Source: Halomonas sp. NO4 (GTDB taxonomy: Bacteria > Pseudomonadota > Gammaproteobacteria > Pseudomonadales > Halomonadaceae). Taken from it: a stretch of DNA of 64,000 bases. The notes below the pieces were generated by a model. It worked only from the letters and a program-made list of their open reading frames with translations. It had not been told where the DNA came from and searched no databases. The stretch is from assembly GCF_010994375.1 (NCBI RefSeq), contig NZ_WHMA01000002.1, positions 62,001 to 126,000 of the forward strand, given 5' to 3'. How positions within the stretch are numbered: position 1 is the stretch's first letter; each line of letters starts with the position of its first letter. Shown in pieces: positions 20,089 through 27,654 of this stretch. Made by a program: the position numbers and the translations under genes.

Positions 20089-21458
20089 GAGGCCTCCCGG
20101 GGAAAGGTCAGCGAGACGACCAGGCCACGGTTGTGTTCGCCACTGGCCAACTGCAGCCGGGCGCCGTGCGCGCGAGCGATGCCGTCGACGATGGCCAGGC
20201 CCAGACCGGAACCGTCGCCGTCGTCATGGCCGCGGTGGAAGGGGCGCAGTACCAGCAGGCGGCGGGCTTCGGGAATCCCCGGGCCGTCGTCCTCCACCGC
20301 CAGGGTGGGCGGGTTGGCGCGGGTGCGTACAGTGATGTGCCGGGCGCCGTAGCGGCGTGCGTTGTCGATCAGGTTGCCCAGTGCCTCGCCAAGTTGCCAC
20401 TCGACGCCGCGCACGCGAACGCCGGTGGCGTCGCTCTCCACGCCCAGGTCGACGCCGTCGCGGTGACAGCTGGTCCAGTGCTCGCGCACCGCCTGGCGCG
20501 CTACCTCGGCGAGATCGAGCTCGATGAGTTCCGGCGTGTATTCGGGGTTGTCCAGCCGGGTCAGCGAAAGCAGCTGCATGGCCAGCCGGGCGGTGCGTGC
20601 GCTGGTGGCCTGCATGGCGACCAGCGCGTCGCGCCACCGGGTCGGCTCGTCGTGGCGCAGGGCCAGCTCGGCGCGGGCCGAGAGGCCGGCCAGCGGGGTG
20701 CGCAACTGGTGGGAGGCATCGCCGATGAAGCGTTCCTGATTGGCGCGCACGCGGCGCATGCGCGCCAGCAACTCGTTGAGGGTCTCGCGCAGTTCGGCCA
20801 GTTCGCGGGGCAGCGGCAGGTCGAGCGGAGCCAGGGTGCGCGGGTCGCGGGCGCGGATGGCACGCCGCAGGCGGGTCAGCGGCGCCAGGGCCGCGCGGAG
20901 GGCGGTCAGCAGCACCACCACGGCGAGTGCCGCCATGGCCAGGATGTAGGCGAGATTGGCGCGCAGCAGTTCACTTGCGAGGGCGTCGCGCCCCTCCCGG
21001 CTGTGGGCGACGCGGATCTCGAAGGGCTCGCTCAAGCGCCAGTCCTCCAGCTGCGAGCGGCGCACCCCCTGGCGCAGCGCCAGCTCCTGCCACGCGATGT
21101 CGCGGTAGAGCAGGGTGTCGCCGCCCGCGCTGTCTGCCCGGGGGTCGCCGGGCAGCTCGGCGTTGCCGGTAACGCGGCGACCCTCGCGATCGACCAGGCT
21201 GTAGAAGACGCGCTCCTCGGCGTCGGTGGCGAGCATCTCCAGTGCTGCCGGGGGCAGGTCGAGCCACAGGCGCTCGTCCTGCCACTGCACCTGCTCGGCG
21301 ATGGCCAGGCTGGCGGCTTCGAGCAGCCGGTCGAAGGCGCGATCGGCGGTGCGTCGTGCCTCCAGCCAGGCCTGTACCACCATCAGCCCGCCCAGGGCCA
21401 GCAGCGGCACCAGCAGCCAGGTGAGCAGTCGGCGGTAGAGGCTGTCGCCGCGCGTCAC
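20085..21458 (-). CDS. tctE: sensor histidine kinase, TctE-like
   Basis: 457-aa inner-membrane kinase. Transmembrane helix 1 is near residues 11-30 (LLTWLLVPLLALGGLMVVQA), a periplasmic sensor region covers about 35-165, helix 2 is near 170-190, then a HAMP-like linker, the H-box DASHQLRTPLAGL with phospho-accepting His about residue 250, an N-box (LIDNARRYGARH) and G-boxes (DDGPGIPEA, GSGLGLAIV). It should phosphorylate the response regulator encoded just upstream. GTG start 21458 overlaps that gene's stop as GTGA. Location beside tctCBA suggests it senses tricarboxylates such as citrate. Confidence 0.9.
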   Translation of the reverse strand: MTRGDSLYRRLLTWLLVPLLALGGLMVVQAWLEARRTADRAFDRLLEAASLAIAEQVQWQDERLWLDLPPAALEMLATDAEERVFYSLVDREGRRVTGNAELPGDPRADSAGGDTLLYRDIAWQELALRQGVRRSQLEDWRLSEPFEIRVAHSREGRDALASELLRANLAYILAMAALAVVVLLTALRAALAPLTRLRRAIRARDPRTLAPLDLPLPRELAELRETLNELLARMRRVRANQERFIGDASHQLRTPLAGLSARAELALRHDEPTRWRDALVAMQATSARTARLAMQLLSLTRLDNPEYTPELIELDLAEVARQAVREHWTSCHRDGVDLGVESDATGVRVRGVEWQLGEALGNLIDNARRYGARHITVRTRANPPTLAVEDDGPGIPEARRLLVLRPFHRGHDDGDGSGLGLAIVDGIARAHGARLQLASGEHNRGLVVSLTFPREAS

Positions 21459-22117
21459 ACGCCCTCCAGCAAGTAGCCGAGGCCGCGTACGGTGCGCAGC
21501 GCCACGCCGCTGTCGGCGAGGCGCTTGCGCAGCCGGTGCACGTAGACCTCGATGGCGTTGGCGCCCATGGGCTCGCCCTGGAAGGCCTCATCGGCCAGGC
21601 GCGCCTTGTCCACCGGCTCGCCGGCGTGGTGCATCAGGCAGGCCAGCAGGCGCTGCTCGCGGGGTGGCAGGGCCAGCGTCTCGCCGTCGAGGGTGAAGCG
21701 CTGGGCCAGGCCGTCGAAGGCCAGGGGACCCACCTGCAGCGCCTGACTCCTTCCGCGGCGCCGCAGCAGGGCGCGCACCCGGGCTTCCAGCTCGTCCAGG
21801 GCGAAGGGCTTGGCCAGGTAGTCGTCGGCGCCCAGGTCGAGCCCGCGCACGCGATCCTGCACGGCACCGCGGGCGGTGAGGATCAGCACCGGGGTGTCGC
21901 GGTCGTGTTCGCGCAGCGTCTCGAGCACCTCGAGACCGCTGGCGCCGGGCAGGTTGAGATCGAGCAGCACCAGGTCGTGGCCGTGTTCGGAAACGGTGAG
22001 CCGTGCCCGGGCCGTGTCGCCCTCGGGCAGGTGCGTCACCGCGTAGCCGGTGAGCGTCAGGGCGTCCACCAGCGTCTCGGCCAGCAGCCGGTCGTCTTCC
22101 ACCAGCAGCAAGTTCAT
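21455..22117 (-). CDS. tctD: response regulator, OmpR family, TctD-like
   Basis: 220-aa DNA-binding response regulator. The receiver domain has acidic pocket E7-D8-D9, phospho-acceptor D53 in LVLLDLNLPG, and K in LAKPFALDELEARV. The C-terminal winged helix of OmpR type (LPPREQRLLACLMHHAG, NAIEVYVHRLRKRL, VRGLGYLLE) binds DNA. It overlaps the IclR gene upstream (ATGA) and the kinase downstream (GTGA). The predicted target is the divergent tctCBA promoter; two dyads there are candidate sites. Confidence 0.93.
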   Translation of the reverse strand: MNLLLVEDDRLLAETLVDALTLTGYAVTHLPEGDTARARLTVSEHGHDLVLLDLNLPGASGLEVLETLREHDRDTPVLILTARGAVQDRVRGLDLGADDYLAKPFALDELEARVRALLRRRGRSQALQVGPLAFDGLAQRFTLDGETLALPPREQRLLACLMHHAGEPVDKARLADEAFQGEPMGANAIEVYVHRLRKRLADSGVALRTVRGLGYLLEGV

Positions 22118-22731
22118 GGCGCGGCCTCCGCGGTACGTGCCTCGCCCGGACGGGTGGCCAGCGCTTGCTCGGCGGTGGCCAGGGCGACACTGGCCTGCTC
22201 GGCAACCAGGCGCCCGGCCGGGCCGGAGAGCGCCAGCCAGCGCGGCGGTTCGCCGGGCGGTGTGGCCAGGCGCTGCACGACCATGCGGCCACCGGGCAAG
22301 TCGGGACAGGGATTCTCGTCGTCGCGCAGCGGCCAGCGGCTGCCGGGGCGCAGGTCGTGGCGCAGCGAAGTCTCGGGCAGGGCGGCCAGACGGACCTCGA
22401 CCCGGCCGCCCTGGGCCTCCAGCAGGGCCGCGGTCTCGCCGGTGTCCGCGGCCAGGCCTTCGAGCAGTGGTTGTACCCGGGCGGCCAGGTGGAGGCTGGG
22501 CGGGTGGCGGCGAGCCAGGCGCAGCGGCGTGGGGCCGAGCTGCCAGCGGCCGTCGGCGGCGCGTTGCACATAGCCGAAGCGGGCCAGTGAGCCGAGCAGG
22601 CGCAGCAGGGTGCTCTTGTAAAAGCCGGTGACCTGGGCCAGTTCGGCCAGGCTGAAGGCCTCCTGGGGGGAGTCGAAGGTCTCGAGCACCGTCAGTGCCC
22701 GTTCCACGGCTTCGACGCGGTCCTGTGCCAT
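22114..22731 (-). CDS. IclR-type transcriptional regulator
   Basis: 205-aa regulator with an N-terminal IclR winged helix (VEAVERALTVLETF, FSLAELAQVTGFYKSTLLRLLGSL, then RFGYVQRAADGRWQLG). The C-terminal effector domain is shorter than the usual 170-180 residues of the family, ending at about residue 205. The start is placed at ATG 22731 (MAQDRVEAVE) as the HTH begins right after it. It is the promoter-proximal gene of the IclR-tctD-tctE-binding-protein operon and faces tctC across 192 bp. Combining an IclR repressor with a two-component system in one overlapping operon is unusual. Confidence 0.87.
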   Translation of the reverse strand: MAQDRVEAVERALTVLETFDSPQEAFSLAELAQVTGFYKSTLLRLLGSLARFGYVQRAADGRWQLGPTPLRLARRHPPSLHLAARVQPLLEGLAADTGETAALLEAQGGRVEVRLAALPETSLRHDLRPGSRWPLRDDENPCPDLPGGRMVVQRLATPPGEPPRWLALSGPAGRLVAEQASVALATAEQALATRPGEARTAEAAP

Positions 22732-22836
22732 GAGTGTCGTGCCTCTGGTAGCGTGAGGGGCAGCGTTGAACTTTCGTCGCAATTCATGCGCAAAGCGTTG
22801 ACGCCGCCCTGGCAGACGCCTAGCTTTTCATCCTGA

Positions 22837-22849
22837 AGAACGTTGTTCT
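22837..22849. promoter_or_regulatory. dyad operator candidate A, tctC/iclR gap
   Basis: AGAAC-GTT-GTTCT is a perfect 5-bp-arm palindrome midway between the divergent iclR-type gene and tctC. Candidate site for the IclR protein or TctD. Confidence 0.45.
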
Positions 22850-22851
22850 GC

Positions 22852-22867
22852 CTTACAGAATTGTAAG
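22852..22867. promoter_or_regulatory. dyad operator candidate B, tctC/iclR gap
   Basis: CTTACA-GAAT-TGTAAG is a perfect 6-bp-arm palindrome 2 bp from dyad A and 57 nt upstream of tctC. Its position close to the tctC start would suit a repressor or activator of tctCBA. Confidence 0.5.
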
Positions 22868-22923
22868 CCAGCTGACAGCGTCCTGCAAGCCACGAGTCAC
22901 TGTCCGACAGGAGGACAACAACA

Positions 22924-23910
22924 ATGTCCACGAGAACGCCACTCAAACTGATCGCCATCGCCGCCCTGACCGTCAGTGCCGGTACTGCCGCCGCCTTCGA
23001 ACCCCAAGGCAAGGTGGAGTGCCTGGCCCCCGCTGATCCGGGCGGTGGCTGGGATTTCACCTGCCGCAGTGTCGGCAAGGTGATGGAGGATCTGGATATC
23101 GTTCCGCGCAGCGTGCAGACCATCAACATGGCCGGTGCCGGTGGCGGGGTAGCCTTCGGTCATACCGTCAGCAAGCGAGCCGGCGATGAGCAGTTGCTGG
23201 TGGCGGCGTCCACCGCGACCACCACACGACTGGCCCAGGGGCAGTTCCCCAACATGAACGCCGACATGGTCAACTGGATCGGGGCGCTGGGTGCCGACTA
23301 CGGCATCATCGCCGTGTCGGTGGATTCCGAGTACGAAGATCTCAATGAACTGATGGATGCCCTCAAGGAAGACCCGCGCAGCGTCAAGTTCGCCGGCGGT
23401 AGTGCCAAGGGGGGCTGGGACCACCTCAAGGTGCTGATCGCCGCCCAGGCCGCCGATGTCGAGAACCTGCCGCGCATACCCTACCTGTCGTACAACAACG
23501 GTGGGGAGGCACTGACCCAGGTGATCGGGGGGCACGTGGACGCCTTCACCGGTGACATCACCGAGGCCCAGGGCTTCATGGAATCCGGTGACCTCAAGGT
23601 GCTTGCCGTGCTGTCCGAGGAGCGCCTGCCCGGTGAGTTCGAGGATATTCCCACCGCCATGGAGCAGGGTATCGACGCGCTCGGCCCCAACTGGCGCGGC
23701 TTCTACATGCCGGCGGAGATCTCCGACGACGCTCGCGACTACTGGGTCAATGCCATGGATACGATCTATGAGAGCGAGGAGTGGAAGAACGTCATGAAGC
23801 AGAACGGCCTGATGCCGTTCCACATGAGTGCCGGTGAGTTCGAATCCTTCGTCAAGGACCAGATCACCGAGATCGAAACCCTCTCCAAGGACATCGGGCT
23901 GATCCAGTGA
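22924..23910 (+). CDS. tctC: tripartite tricarboxylate transporter binding protein
   Basis: 328-aa periplasmic receptor of the TTT family, with signal peptide cleaved near AGTAAA-FEPQG. The family blocks are present: CLAPADPGGGWDFTCRSVGK, NMAGAGGGVAFGHTV, GGSAKGGWDHLKVL, GGHVDAFTGDITEAQ. It delivers a tricarboxylate such as citrate to TctAB in the inner membrane. GACAGGAGGAC precedes the ATG. First gene of tctCBA, divergent from the regulatory operon at 22731. Confidence 0.95.
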   Translation: MSTRTPLKLIAIAALTVSAGTAAAFEPQGKVECLAPADPGGGWDFTCRSVGKVMEDLDIVPRSVQTINMAGAGGGVAFGHTVSKRAGDEQLLVAASTATTTRLAQGQFPNMNADMVNWIGALGADYGIIAVSVDSEYEDLNELMDALKEDPRSVKFAGGSAKGGWDHLKVLIAAQAADVENLPRIPYLSYNNGGEALTQVIGGHVDAFTGDITEAQGFMESGDLKVLAVLSEERLPGEFEDIPTAMEQGIDALGPNWRGFYMPAEISDDARDYWVNAMDTIYESEEWKNVMKQNGLMPFHMSAGEFESFVKDQITEIETLSKDIGLIQ

Positions 23911-24362
23911 TGACCTTCAACGACCGCATCTTCGGGATTCTGATGATCGTCCTGGCCGTCGCGTACGGCTGGGGCACCACTCAGTTCCCGGAACCCTTCG
24001 GCGGGACCGAGGCTGTCGGTCCCGAGACCTTTCCCCGCCTGCTGGCCGTGGTGCTGGCACTCTCCAGTCTCTACATGGTCGTACGGCCGGATCCGGATAA
24101 CGCCTGGCCGTGGAGCCGCACCGGCATCGAGTTGATCGTTGCCGTGGTGGTGCTGGTGCTCTATGCGGCGCTGTTGCAGCCGCTGGGCTTCATCATCAGC
24201 ACCACCCTCGCCGTGGGCACCCTGTGCTGGCGCATGGGCTCCGCCCCGGTGCGAGCCTTCGTCACCGGCGCGGCGTCGGGCGTGGTGGTTTTCCTGCTCT
24301 TCAACTTCGCCCTCGACCTGGCGTTGCCGCTGGGCCTGCTCTCGTTCCTGGAGGTGAGCTGA
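23910..24362 (+). CDS. tctB: tripartite tricarboxylate transporter small membrane subunit
   Basis: 150-aa protein with four hydrophobic segments (FGILMIVLAVAYGWG, FPRLLAVVLALSSLYMV, LIVAVVVLVLYAALLQPLG, VVFLLFNFALDLALPLGLL). This is the layout of TctB. It partners TctA in sodium- or proton-coupled uptake of tricarboxylates. ATG 23910 overlaps the tctC stop by 1 nt (an in-frame GTG at 23907 is also possible) and its stop overlaps tctA by 1 nt. Confidence 0.93.
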   Translation: MTFNDRIFGILMIVLAVAYGWGTTQFPEPFGGTEAVGPETFPRLLAVVLALSSLYMVVRPDPDNAWPWSRTGIELIVAVVVLVLYAALLQPLGFIISTTLAVGTLCWRMGSAPVRAFVTGAASGVVVFLLFNFALDLALPLGLLSFLEVS

Positions 24363-25888
24363 TGGAGACCCTTGGCTTCCTGATCGACGGCTTCGGGGTG
24401 GCGCTCGCCCCGCACAACCTGATGTTCGGCCTGCTGGGTGCCTTCCTGGGCACCCTGATTGGTGCCCTGCCGGGGCTCGGCCCGGCCAACGGCGTGGCCA
24501 TCCTGATCCCGCTGGCCTTTACCCTGGGACTGGCCCCGGAGACCGCGATGATCATGCTCACCGCGGTCTATGCCGGCGCCATGTACGGCGGGCGCATCTC
24601 GTCGATCCTGTTGAACATTCCCGGCGACGAGCCGGCGATGATGACCTGCCTCGACGGCTATCCCATGGCCCAGCAGGGCAAGGCCTCCGAGGCCCTGGCG
24701 ATCTCCGCCGTGGCCTCCTTCATCGGCAGCTTGGTCGCCACCATCGGCTTGATCCTGCTGGCGCCGCTGCTCGCCGACTTCGCCTTGACCTTCGGCCCGG
24801 CCGAGTACTTCGCGCTCTTCCTGCTGGCCTTCGCCACCCTCGGCGGTATCACCGGCAAGAACCCCATGAAGACCGTGGTGGCTGCCGCCATCGGGTTGAT
24901 GATCGCCACCGTGGGCATCGACTCCACCGGTGTGCAGCGCTACACCTTCGGGACCCTGGAGCTCTACGAGGGCGTGGACTTCATCATCGCCATCGTCGGG
25001 CTGTTCGCCATCTCCGAACTGCTGTTCTTCATCGAGGAGAAGGCCGGCGGCGGCAAGGCGAAGATGGCCGTCAACAAGCTCACGCTCACCTGGAAGGACA
25101 TCCGCAACATCCTGCCTTCCAGCTTCCGGGGCGGTGTGCTGGGCTTCATCGCCGGCGTGCTCCCCGGTGCTGGGGCCTCGCTGGGCAGCTTCATCGGCTA
25201 TACCCTCGAGAAGAAGGTGGTCGGCAAGAAGGGCTACTTCGGTAAAGGCGACCCGCGCGGCGTGGCCGGCCCCGAGGCCGGCAACAACGGCGCCTCGAGC
25301 GGGGCTCTGGTGCCCATGCTGACCCTGGGCGTGCCGGGCAGCGGCACCACCGCGGTGCTGCTGGCGCTGCTGATCTCGCTCAACATTACTCCCGGACCGC
25401 TGATGTTCACCCAGAACGCCGACATCGTCTGGGGCGTGATCGCCGCGCTGCTGATCGGCAACTTCCTGCTGCTGATACTCAACATCCCGCTGGTGGGCAT
25501 CTTCGTCAAGCTGCTCTCGGTGCCGCCGATGTACCTGCTGCCGGTGGTGACCATGATCGCCTTCGTGGGTATCTACTCGATCAGCAACACCACCTTCGAT
25601 CTCTACTTCATGGTGGCCTTCGGCGTGGCCGGGTACATCTTCCGCAAGTTGGAGATCCCGCTGGTGCCGATCATCCTCGGCCTGCTGCTGGGGCCGGAGA
25701 TGGAGAAGAACCTGCGCCATGCCATGGACATCTCCGACGGCGACTGGACCATCCTGTGGGACAGCGGCCTGGCCATCGGCCTGTGGGTGTTCGCCGGCCT
25801 GGGGCTGATCCTGCCCTATATCGTCGGGCCGATCCTGCGTCGGCGGATGCGCGCCAGCATGGGCTCCGGCAGTCCTGAGAGCGACTGA
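24362..25888 (+). CDS. tctA: tripartite tricarboxylate transporter large membrane subunit
   Basis: 508-aa inner-membrane protein with about 11-12 helices and the TctA signature GALPGLGPANGVAILIPL near residues 36-53. A second repeat-like copy is GVLPGAGASLGSFIGY. Other conserved blocks are YGGRISSILLNIPGDE and GVPGSGTTAVLL. It forms the substrate and ion path of the TTT system. Its stop is followed 27 nt later by a strong terminator. Confidence 0.95.
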   Translation: METLGFLIDGFGVALAPHNLMFGLLGAFLGTLIGALPGLGPANGVAILIPLAFTLGLAPETAMIMLTAVYAGAMYGGRISSILLNIPGDEPAMMTCLDGYPMAQQGKASEALAISAVASFIGSLVATIGLILLAPLLADFALTFGPAEYFALFLLAFATLGGITGKNPMKTVVAAAIGLMIATVGIDSTGVQRYTFGTLELYEGVDFIIAIVGLFAISELLFFIEEKAGGGKAKMAVNKLTLTWKDIRNILPSSFRGGVLGFIAGVLPGAGASLGSFIGYTLEKKVVGKKGYFGKGDPRGVAGPEAGNNGASSGALVPMLTLGVPGSGTTAVLLALLISLNITPGPLMFTQNADIVWGVIAALLIGNFLLLILNIPLVGIFVKLLSVPPMYLLPVVTMIAFVGIYSISNTTFDLYFMVAFGVAGYIFRKLEIPLVPIILGLLLGPEMEKNLRHAMDISDGDWTILWDSGLAIGLWVFAGLGLILPYIVGPILRRRMRASMGSGSPESD

Positions 25889-25915
25889 GTCGCCACTCCA
25901 TCCACCAACCGCAGC

Positions 25916-25942
25916 GGGGCGCCGAGGGATCGGCGCCCCGTT
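25916..25942 (+). terminator. intrinsic terminator after tctA
   Basis: Perfect 10-bp stem GGGGCGCCGA/TCGGCGCCCC with a GGGA loop, followed by GTTGTCATT. The U-tract is short, so efficiency is uncertain. Confidence 0.75.
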
Positions 25943-25980
25943 GTCATTAATGGGGCGGTTCGCCAGGCCGGTGCAGGGGA

Positions 25981-25997
25981 GGCACAGCGGTGGTGCA
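25981..25997. promoter_or_regulatory. NtrC-like site 1, urtA upstream
   Basis: GGCACA-N5-GGTGCA matches 10 of 12 defined bases of the NtrC consensus TGCACC-N5-GGTGCA. A second overlapping 10/12 match (TGCAGC-N5-GGTGCG) lies at 25994-26010. Centre is about 164 bp upstream of the predicted urtA transcription start. Confidence 0.5.
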
Positions 25998-26035
25998 GCC
26001 TGGTGGTGCGTCGGGCCTGGCTCGCCAGGCGTGCC

Positions 26036-26052
26036 TGCACAGGTACGGTGCA
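26036..26052. promoter_or_regulatory. NtrC-like site 2, urtA upstream
   Basis: TGCACA-GGTAC-GGTGCA matches 11 of 12 bases of the NtrC consensus. It is centred about 109 bp upstream of the predicted sigma-54 start of urtA, the classical enhancer distance. Confidence 0.65.
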
Positions 26053-26127
26053 TCGTGATGGGTAGCCAGGTTTTGAAAGCTTCGCAGTGCATTGAAAAAA
26101 CAGGTTAAAACCGTTTTTTGATGCGAG

Positions 26128-26143
26128 TGGCGCGGTCGTTGCT
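26128..26143 (+). promoter_or_regulatory. sigma-54 promoter of urtA
   Basis: TGGCGCG-GTCG-TTGCT matches the -24/-12 consensus TGGCACG-N4-TTGCW with one change; GG and GC are exactly 10 nt apart. Transcription would begin near 26153, giving an 87-nt leader. The 351-bp gap between tctA and urtA holds only the tctA terminator, the NtrC-like sites and this promoter. Confidence 0.78.
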
Positions 26144-26239
26144 ACGGATTGTGTGCCCTGTGATGTGCCGCCCGGTTATTCCGGGTGGCGCGTCGACACC
26201 ACAACAAGTCCTTCATCGACAGGACGCAAGGAGGTTCAA

Positions 26240-27568
26240 GTGACCACTCTCCCGCGCAAGACACACCCCTCACGCTGGTTCGCGGCTTCCCTGCTCAGCA
26301 TGGCGGTCGCGACCCCGGCGCTGGCCCAGGACGATGACCCCATCAAGGTGGGGATCCTGCACTCCCTCTCCGGCACCATGGCGATCAGCGAGACGGTGCT
26401 CAAGGACACCGTGGAGATGCTGATCGAGCAGCAGAACGCGGCCGGCGGCCTGCTGGGCCGCGAGCTCGAGCCGGTGGTGGTCGACCCCGCTTCCGACTGG
26501 CCGCTGTTCGCCGAGAAAGCGCGCGAGTTGCTCGCCCAGGAGGAGGTCGACGTCATCTTCGGCAACTGGACCTCGGTGTCGCGCAAGTCGGTGCTGCCGG
26601 TGGTCGAGGAGCTCAACGGCCTGCTCTTCTATCCGGTGCAGTACGAGGGGGAGGAGTCCTCCGAGAACGTCTTCTACACCGGCGCGGCGCCCAACCAGCA
26701 GGCGATCCCCGCCGTCAACTACCTGCATGATCAGGTCGGCGTTGAGCGCTGGGTGCTGGCCGGCACCGACTACGTCTACCCGCGTACTACCAACAAGATC
26801 CTCGAGTCCTACCTCCAGGACGAGTTCGGTGTCGCCGAAGACGACATCATGGTCAACTACACGCCGTTCGGCCATTCGGACTGGCAGAACATCGTCTCCG
26901 AGATCAAGGCGTTCGGCAGCCAGGGCAAGAAGACCGCCGTGGTCTCGACCATCAACGGCGACGCCAACGTGCCGTTCTACCGCGAGCTCGGCAACCAGGG
27001 GATCGACGCCGCCGATATCCCGGTGGTGGCCTTCTCGGTGGGCGAGCAGGAGCTCACCGGCATCGACACCGCGCCCCTGGTGGGTCACCTGGCGGCCTGG
27101 AACTATTTCATGAGCGTCGATACCGACGCCAACTACGACTTCATCGACGCCTGGATCGAGCACACTGGTGACGAGATGGCGGTCACCAACGACCCAATGG
27201 AGGCCCACTATATCGGCTTCAACATGTGGACCGAAGCGGTGCGCAAGGCCGGCACCACCGAGGTCGACGCGGTCAAGGACGCCATCATCGGCGTCTCGGT
27301 GCCCAATCTCTCCGGCGGCTATGCGGCCATGATGCCCAATCACCACATCACCAAACCGGTGCTGATCGGCGAGATCCAGGACAACGGCCAGTTCTCCATC
27401 GTCTGGGAGACGCCCTCCACCGTGGCGGGTGACGCCTGGTCCGACTACCTGGAAGGCTCCAGGGACCTGATCAGCGATTGGCGAGCGCCCATGGAGTGCG
27501 GCAACTACAACGTGGTGCGCGGCAGCTGCGGCGGCAGCCAGGCCGAGGAAGAGGCGCCCGAAGAATAA
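26240..27568 (+). CDS. urtA: urea ABC transporter substrate-binding protein
   Basis: 442-aa periplasmic urea-binding protein with a signal peptide (SLLSMAVATPALAQ). Typical UrtA blocks: IKVGILHSLSGTMAISE, DPASDWPLFAEKARELL, DVIFGNWTSVSRKSVLP, LFYPVQYEGEE and the C-terminal SGGYAAMMPNHHITKPV. The start is GTG 26240 because AAGGAGG ends 7 nt before it; an upstream in-frame ATG at 26153 has no ribosome site. It feeds the UrtBCDE permease encoded next. Expression is predicted to be NtrC/sigma-54 dependent. Confidence 0.96.
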   Translation: MTTLPRKTHPSRWFAASLLSMAVATPALAQDDDPIKVGILHSLSGTMAISETVLKDTVEMLIEQQNAAGGLLGRELEPVVVDPASDWPLFAEKARELLAQEEVDVIFGNWTSVSRKSVLPVVEELNGLLFYPVQYEGEESSENVFYTGAAPNQQAIPAVNYLHDQVGVERWVLAGTDYVYPRTTNKILESYLQDEFGVAEDDIMVNYTPFGHSDWQNIVSEIKAFGSQGKKTAVVSTINGDANVPFYRELGNQGIDAADIPVVAFSVGEQELTGIDTAPLVGHLAAWNYFMSVDTDANYDFIDAWIEHTGDEMAVTNDPMEAHYIGFNMWTEAVRKAGTTEVDAVKDAIIGVSVPNLSGGYAAMMPNHHITKPVLIGEIQDNGQFSIVWETPSTVAGDAWSDYLEGSRDLISDWRAPMECGNYNVVRGSCGGSQAEEEAPEE

Positions 27569-27582
27569 GCCCCGCCGAGGTC

Positions 27583-27610
27583 CCACCGGGCCGACGAGTC
27601 GGCCCGGTGG
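27583..27610 (+). promoter_or_regulatory. strong hairpin between urtA and urtB
   Basis: Perfect 12-bp stem CCACCGGGCCGA/TCGGCCCGGTGG with a CGAG loop, 14 nt after the urtA stop and without a U-tract. Such hairpins after binding-protein genes usually block 3' exonucleases and raise the level of the first cistron over the permease genes. Confidence 0.7.
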
Positions 27611-27654
27611 CATATCGACACACGCCAACTCCCCATCCCCGACAGGACACGCCC

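Noticed and set aside
26015..26030. GCCTGG-CTCG-CCAGGC dyad within the urtA upstream region
   Set aside because: Lies between NtrC-like sites but matches no known site and is short and GC-rich; not called a separate element.
24161..26092. 643-codon open frame on the minus strand over tctA and its terminator
   Set aside because: Antisense to TctA helices and runs through the terminator; no ribosome site or domain.
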